64,000 nt of DNA. Source: Mycobacterium simulans. Lineage in GTDB: Bacteria > Actinomycetota > Actinomycetes > Mycobacteriales > Mycobacteriaceae. Below the pieces are notes generated by a model. The model did no database searches and was not told the DNA's origin. It saw nothing but the letters and a program-made list of their open reading frames with translations. The stretch spans positions 196,614 to 260,613 of the forward strand of contig NZ_OCVX01000004.1 of NCBI RefSeq assembly GCF_900232995.1. The letters are read 5' to 3'. This document shows positions 61,406-64,000 of this stretch, one piece after another; within the stretch, counting starts at the first letter, position 1, and each line of letters begins with the position of its first letter. The translations under genes were made by a program, and so were the position numbers.

Positions 61406-62382
61406 ATGTCAATGATGCTGGTGAGCCCAGAGGTGTTAGAGGCGGCGACCGCACAGTTGCAGCACATCGGCTCCACGTTGGGTACGGCCAACGCTGCAGC
61501 GACGGCCCAGATCACCGCGGTGGTGGGCGCCGGCGCTGATGAGGTGTCGGCTGCGGTAGCGGCGCTGTTTTCGGCGCAAGGCCAGGCCTATCAAAGGCTT
61601 AGCGTTGAAGCGGCGGCATTTCACGACCGCTTTATACAAGCCCTCAATGGGAGCGCGAGCGCGTATGCGGCCGCTGAGGCAGCCAGCGTCGAGCAGATGC
61701 TGCTCGACGCTTTGAATGCGCCCACCCAATTGCTCTTGGGCCGCCCGCTGATTGGCGACGGCGCCAATGCCGCGCCTGGCACCGGAGCGGCCGGCGGGGC
61801 CGGCGGGATCTTGTACGGCAACGGCGGGGGCGGGGGGGGGGGGGGGGGGGGGGCGGGCGGGGGCGGCCGCGGGGGGGGCCGGGGGGGGCGGGGGCGGGGG
61901 GGGGGGGGGGGGGGGGGGGGCGGGTCTGTGCGCCCCTGCACGGGGCCGCAGCGTCAGATGTGGATAAGAGACGGGGCGGGCTGGTGATCGGCACCGGCGG
62001 CCAGGGCGGCGCCGGCGGTGCCGGCGGGGACGGCCCTTTCAACATCACTCGCGGACCTGGCGGTACGGGCGGCGGCGGTGGGGCCGGCGGCGACGGCGGG
62101 CTGCTGTACGGCAACGGCGGTGCAGGCGGCGCAGGTGGCGCCGGTGGAATCGGCGGGGACATGTTCATCGGCATGGCAGGCGGCAACGGTGGGGCCGGTG
62201 GTGCCGGCGGCGATGCCCGACTGATCGGTGCCGGTGGTGCAGGGGGTGACGGCGGCGCCGGGGGAACCAGCTTGACCGTTGGCGCAGGTGGGTTCGGTGG
62301 GTTCGGTGGGGTCGCCGGGGTCGGCGGACGGCTGAGCGGCAACCCCGGCGAAGCAGGTACGGCTGGCCCGGACGGCGGGTGA
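61406..62382 (+). pseudogene. PE_PGRS gene interrupted by a non-native insert
   Basis: The ATG at 61406 opens a PE domain (MSMMLVSPEVLEAATAQLQHIGS, YQRLSVEAAAFHDRFIQAL, LLGRPLIGDGANAAPG) followed by GGAGGILYGNGG. From about 61826 the sequence becomes long G runs and an adapter-like segment (61826-61973). After that PGRS sequence resumes in another frame (GTGGQGGAGGAGGDG ... GEAGTAGPDGG) and ends at 62382. The organism probably has one intact PE_PGRS gene here whose middle was misassembled. The reading frame as printed ends at 61987 and should not be taken as a real protein. Confidence 0.82.
61826..61973 (+). other. Probable sequencing artefact: poly-G runs plus Nextera-type adapter
   Basis: G runs of 22 (61832-61853) and 25 bases (61896-61920) are followed at 61948-61972 by GCAGCGTCAGATGTG-GATAAGAGAC. 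This differs at one base from the end of the Illumina Nextera read-1 adapter, whose transposon-end part is AGATGTGTATAAGAGACAG. Poly-G is the signature of dark cycles in two-colour sequencing. The segment sits in a high-GC repeat, where assembly is hardest, and breaks the PE_PGRS frame. Confidence 0.88.
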
Positions 62383-62390
62383 TACGAAAT

Positions 62391-63233
62391 TTAGCCGTCT
62401 CGTCCTTCGCGCTTGCGCCCCAGCGGCGCCGGAGCCACTACACCGGGCGCCAGCCGACGCGCCGTAATCAGGAACGCGGTGTGCCCGCGCATCGAGTGCT
62501 GCGGCCGAACGGCCAAACCGACAACATTCCAGCCTCGCTGCAGCGTCTCCCACGATCGCGGTTCGGTCCAACACTGCTGAGCCCGCAGTGCCTCCACAAC
62601 CTTCGACAGTTGGGTGACGGTGGCCACGTAGATCACCAGCACCCCGCCGGAGATCACCAGCCTGCCCACCGCGTCTAGCACCTCCCATGGCGCCAGCATG
62701 TCCAGCACCGCACGATCAATCGACCCGTCGGGCAGTTCGGAGTCGGCGACATCATTGATGATCAGCTGCCAGTTGTCGGGTTGTCCGGCGTAAAAGTTGG
62801 TCACGTTGCGACGAGCGTGTTCGGCATGATCGGCGCGCTGCTCGTAGGAGATCACCTGTCCCTCCGGCCCGACCGCCCGCAGCAGCGACAAGGTCAGCGC
62901 ACCCGAGCCGGCTCCCGCCTCGAGCACCCGCGCGCCGGGAAAGATGTCGCCCTCGTGCACGATCTGCGCGGCGTCCTTGGGGTAGATCACCTGTGGTCCC
63001 CGAGGCATCGACATCACGTAGTCGACCAGCAACGGACGCATCACCAGGAAATGGGCGCCATTGCTGGATTTGACCACACTGCCTTGCTCCAACCCGATCA
63101 CCACGTCGTGAGCGATCGAGCCGCGATGGGTGTGGAACTCGCTACCGGGGGTAAGCGACATCGTGTAGTGCCGACCCTTGGCGTCGGTGAGCTGGACACG
63201 TTCACCAACGGTGAACGGGCCGGTTGCTGACAC
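62391..63233 (-). CDS. trmI: tRNA (adenine-58-N1)-methyltransferase TrmI
   Basis: This 280-residue protein has the TrmI layout: a small beta-rich N-terminal domain (GERVQLTDAKGRHYTMSLTPGSEFHTHRG), the substrate segment MPRGPQVIYPKDAAQI and the SAM-binding Rossmann fold (ARVLEAGAGSGALTLSLLRAVGPEGQV, about residue 103). It methylates A58 in the T-loop of tRNA as a tetramer and corresponds to Rv2118c. It is convergent with the PE_PGRS gene and divergent from the nuclease gene. Confidence 0.95.
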   Translation of the reverse strand: MSATGPFTVGERVQLTDAKGRHYTMSLTPGSEFHTHRGSIAHDVVIGLEQGSVVKSSNGAHFLVMRPLLVDYVMSMPRGPQVIYPKDAAQIVHEGDIFPGARVLEAGAGSGALTLSLLRAVGPEGQVISYEQRADHAEHARRNVTNFYAGQPDNWQLIINDVADSELPDGSIDRAVLDMLAPWEVLDAVGRLVISGGVLVIYVATVTQLSKVVEALRAQQCWTEPRSWETLQRGWNVVGLAVRPQHSMRGHTAFLITARRLAPGVVAPAPLGRKREGRDG

Positions 63234-63306
63234 GCCGTATAGCGTGCCAGCCGACTCGCCGTAGTCGATGCTCGGGGTTGTCGGCGCCCCGCTCTAGGCT
63301 GCGGGC

Positions 63307-64000
63307 ATGACCGACCAGCTGGTGGCGCCAGAGCCGGCTGTTCGCGTGTCGCGACCGGCGTTGTCACCGTCGCGGGCGGCGGACTTCAAACAATGCCCGC
63401 TGCTGTATCGGTTCCGTGCGATCGATCGGCTGCCTGAGGCGCCGTCGGTTGCACAGTTACGGGGGTCGCTGGTGCACGTCGCGCTCGAGCAGCTCTACGC
63501 GCTGCCCGCCGTGCAGCGTGGCCCGGACGCGGCAAGCGCACTCGTGGAGCCCGCCTGGGACCAAGTGATCGCCGGGGAGCCCGAGCTGGCCGCCCAGCTC
63601 GACCCCGGACAGCGCGTCCAATTGCTGGACGAAGCCCGCGCATTGCTGGCCGGCTATTACCGGCTCGAAGACCCCACGCGGTTTAGCCCGCAAAGCTGCG
63701 AACAGCGCGTGGAGGTCGAGCTAGCCGATGGCACGCTGCTGCGCGGCTTTATCGACCGGATCGACGTGGCCGCAACCGGTGAGCTACGGGTGGTCGACTA
63801 CAAGACCGGCAAGGCGCCGCCGGCCGCGCGGGCGCTGGCCGAGTTCAAGGCGATGTTCCAAATGAAGTTCTACGCGGTGGCGCTGTTTCGTTCCCGCGGA
63901 GTGTTACCCACCCGGCTGCGGCTGATCTATCTGGCCGATGGCCAGGTGTTGGACTATTCACCGGACGGTGACGAGCTGCTGCGTTTCGAGAAGACGTTGA
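63307..64000 (+). CDS. RecB-family PD-(D/E)XK nuclease, 3' partial
   Basis: The ATG at 63307 opens a frame that runs off the window (231 codons visible). It shows the Cas4/RecB-type nuclease pattern: LSPSRAADFKQCPLLYRF near the N-terminus, RGSLVHVALEQLY, and the catalytic core GFIDRIDVAATGELRVVDYKTGKAP with Asp and the DYKTG motif. It corresponds to Rv2119 of M. tuberculosis by position and sequence as remembered. It is probably a DNA repair exonuclease. It is divergent from trmI, 73 bp away. Confidence 0.9.
   Translation, partial: MTDQLVAPEPAVRVSRPALSPSRAADFKQCPLLYRFRAIDRLPEAPSVAQLRGSLVHVALEQLYALPAVQRGPDAASALVEPAWDQVIAGEPELAAQLDPGQRVQLLDEARALLAGYYRLEDPTRFSPQSCEQRVEVELADGTLLRGFIDRIDVAATGELRVVDYKTGKAPPAARALAEFKAMFQMKFYAVALFRSRGVLPTRLRLIYLADGQVLDYSPDGDELLRFEKTL

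Noticed and set aside
61370..61987. PE_PGRS frame ending at 61987 as a complete protein
   Set aside because: Its last about 50 codons read through poly-G and adapter-like sequence, so the end is an artefact.
1..64000. Insertion sequences, prophage attachment sites, tRNA or rRNA genes
   Set aside because: No transposase, integrase, tRNA cloverleaf or rRNA sequence was recognised on either strand.

Overview
The window is high-GC actinobacterial chromosome from a slow-growing Mycobacterium. Its backbone is the block that, from memory of M. tuberculosis H37Rv, runs from about Rv2064 (cobG) to Rv2119. The matching landmarks are cobG-cobH-cobIJ, blaC, cobK-cobM-cobL, the Rv2073c to Rv2075c homologues, pepE, Rv2090, helY, tatC-tatA, pafC-pafB-pafA, prcA-prcB-pup, dop, mpa, lppK, trmI and a RecB-like nuclease. 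PE_PGRS genes and a CpnT/TNT-type toxin support Mycobacterium. BlaC and PrcA differ clearly from the M. tuberculosis versions as I remember them, so this is a related species (for example the M. kansasii group) rather than the tuberculosis complex. I cannot name the species.

Layout. (1) 1-10127: the 3' part of a hybrid PKS-NRPS (ACP-KS-AT-ACP-C-A-PCP-C-A-PCP-TE), then a secreted ricin-B-type lectin. Both lie where I would expect cobN and its neighbours. (2) 10975-22450: aerobic cobalamin genes in two blocks, cobG-cobH-cobIJ on plus and SDR-cobL-cobM-cobK on minus. Between them are a SARP/AfsR-like regulator, blaC, and a sigC gene reduced to a relic of about 106 bp. (3) 22457-37085: an accessory region, partly AT-rich, built around a CpnT-like necrotizing toxin with its TNT antitoxin. 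Downstream on the same strand lies a run of immunity-like genes, several of them broken. On the plus strand are homologues of Rv2078/Rv2079 and Rv2082/Rv2083. (4) 37304-47748: housekeeping genes, including pepE, helY, Tat translocase subunits and the PafBC regulators with the Pup ligase PafA. (5) 47966-50778: a PE_PGRS gene and a D-2-hydroxyacid dehydrogenase, wedged between pafA and the proteasome genes. (6) 50775-60073: the Pup-proteasome system (prcA, prcB, pup, dop, mpa) with three flanking genes of unknown function. (7) 60273-64000: an orphan Mtb12-like signal peptide, lppK, a DUF503 gene, a second PE_PGRS gene, trmI and the start of a RecB-family nuclease.

How the parts work together. 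PafA attaches Pup to substrates. Dop deamidates Pup (it ends in Gln here) and also removes it. Mpa unfolds tagged proteins and feeds them into PrcA/PrcB. The cob genes carry out middle steps of aerobic corrin synthesis. The toxin, its overlapping antitoxin and the downstream array look like a polymorphic-toxin locus, with one immunity gene whose reading frame depends on a (GA)8 microsatellite.

The most notable points are the PKS acyltransferase with an internal loss of catalytic sequence, the first condensation domain lacking its catalytic His, the sigC deletion, the microsatellite-dependent immunity-like gene, the CpnT paralogue without EsxE/EsxF beside it, and a probable sequencing-library artefact (poly-G plus a Nextera-like adapter) inside the PE_PGRS gene near 61.9 kb. 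Comparisons with M. tuberculosis come from memory, not from a search.
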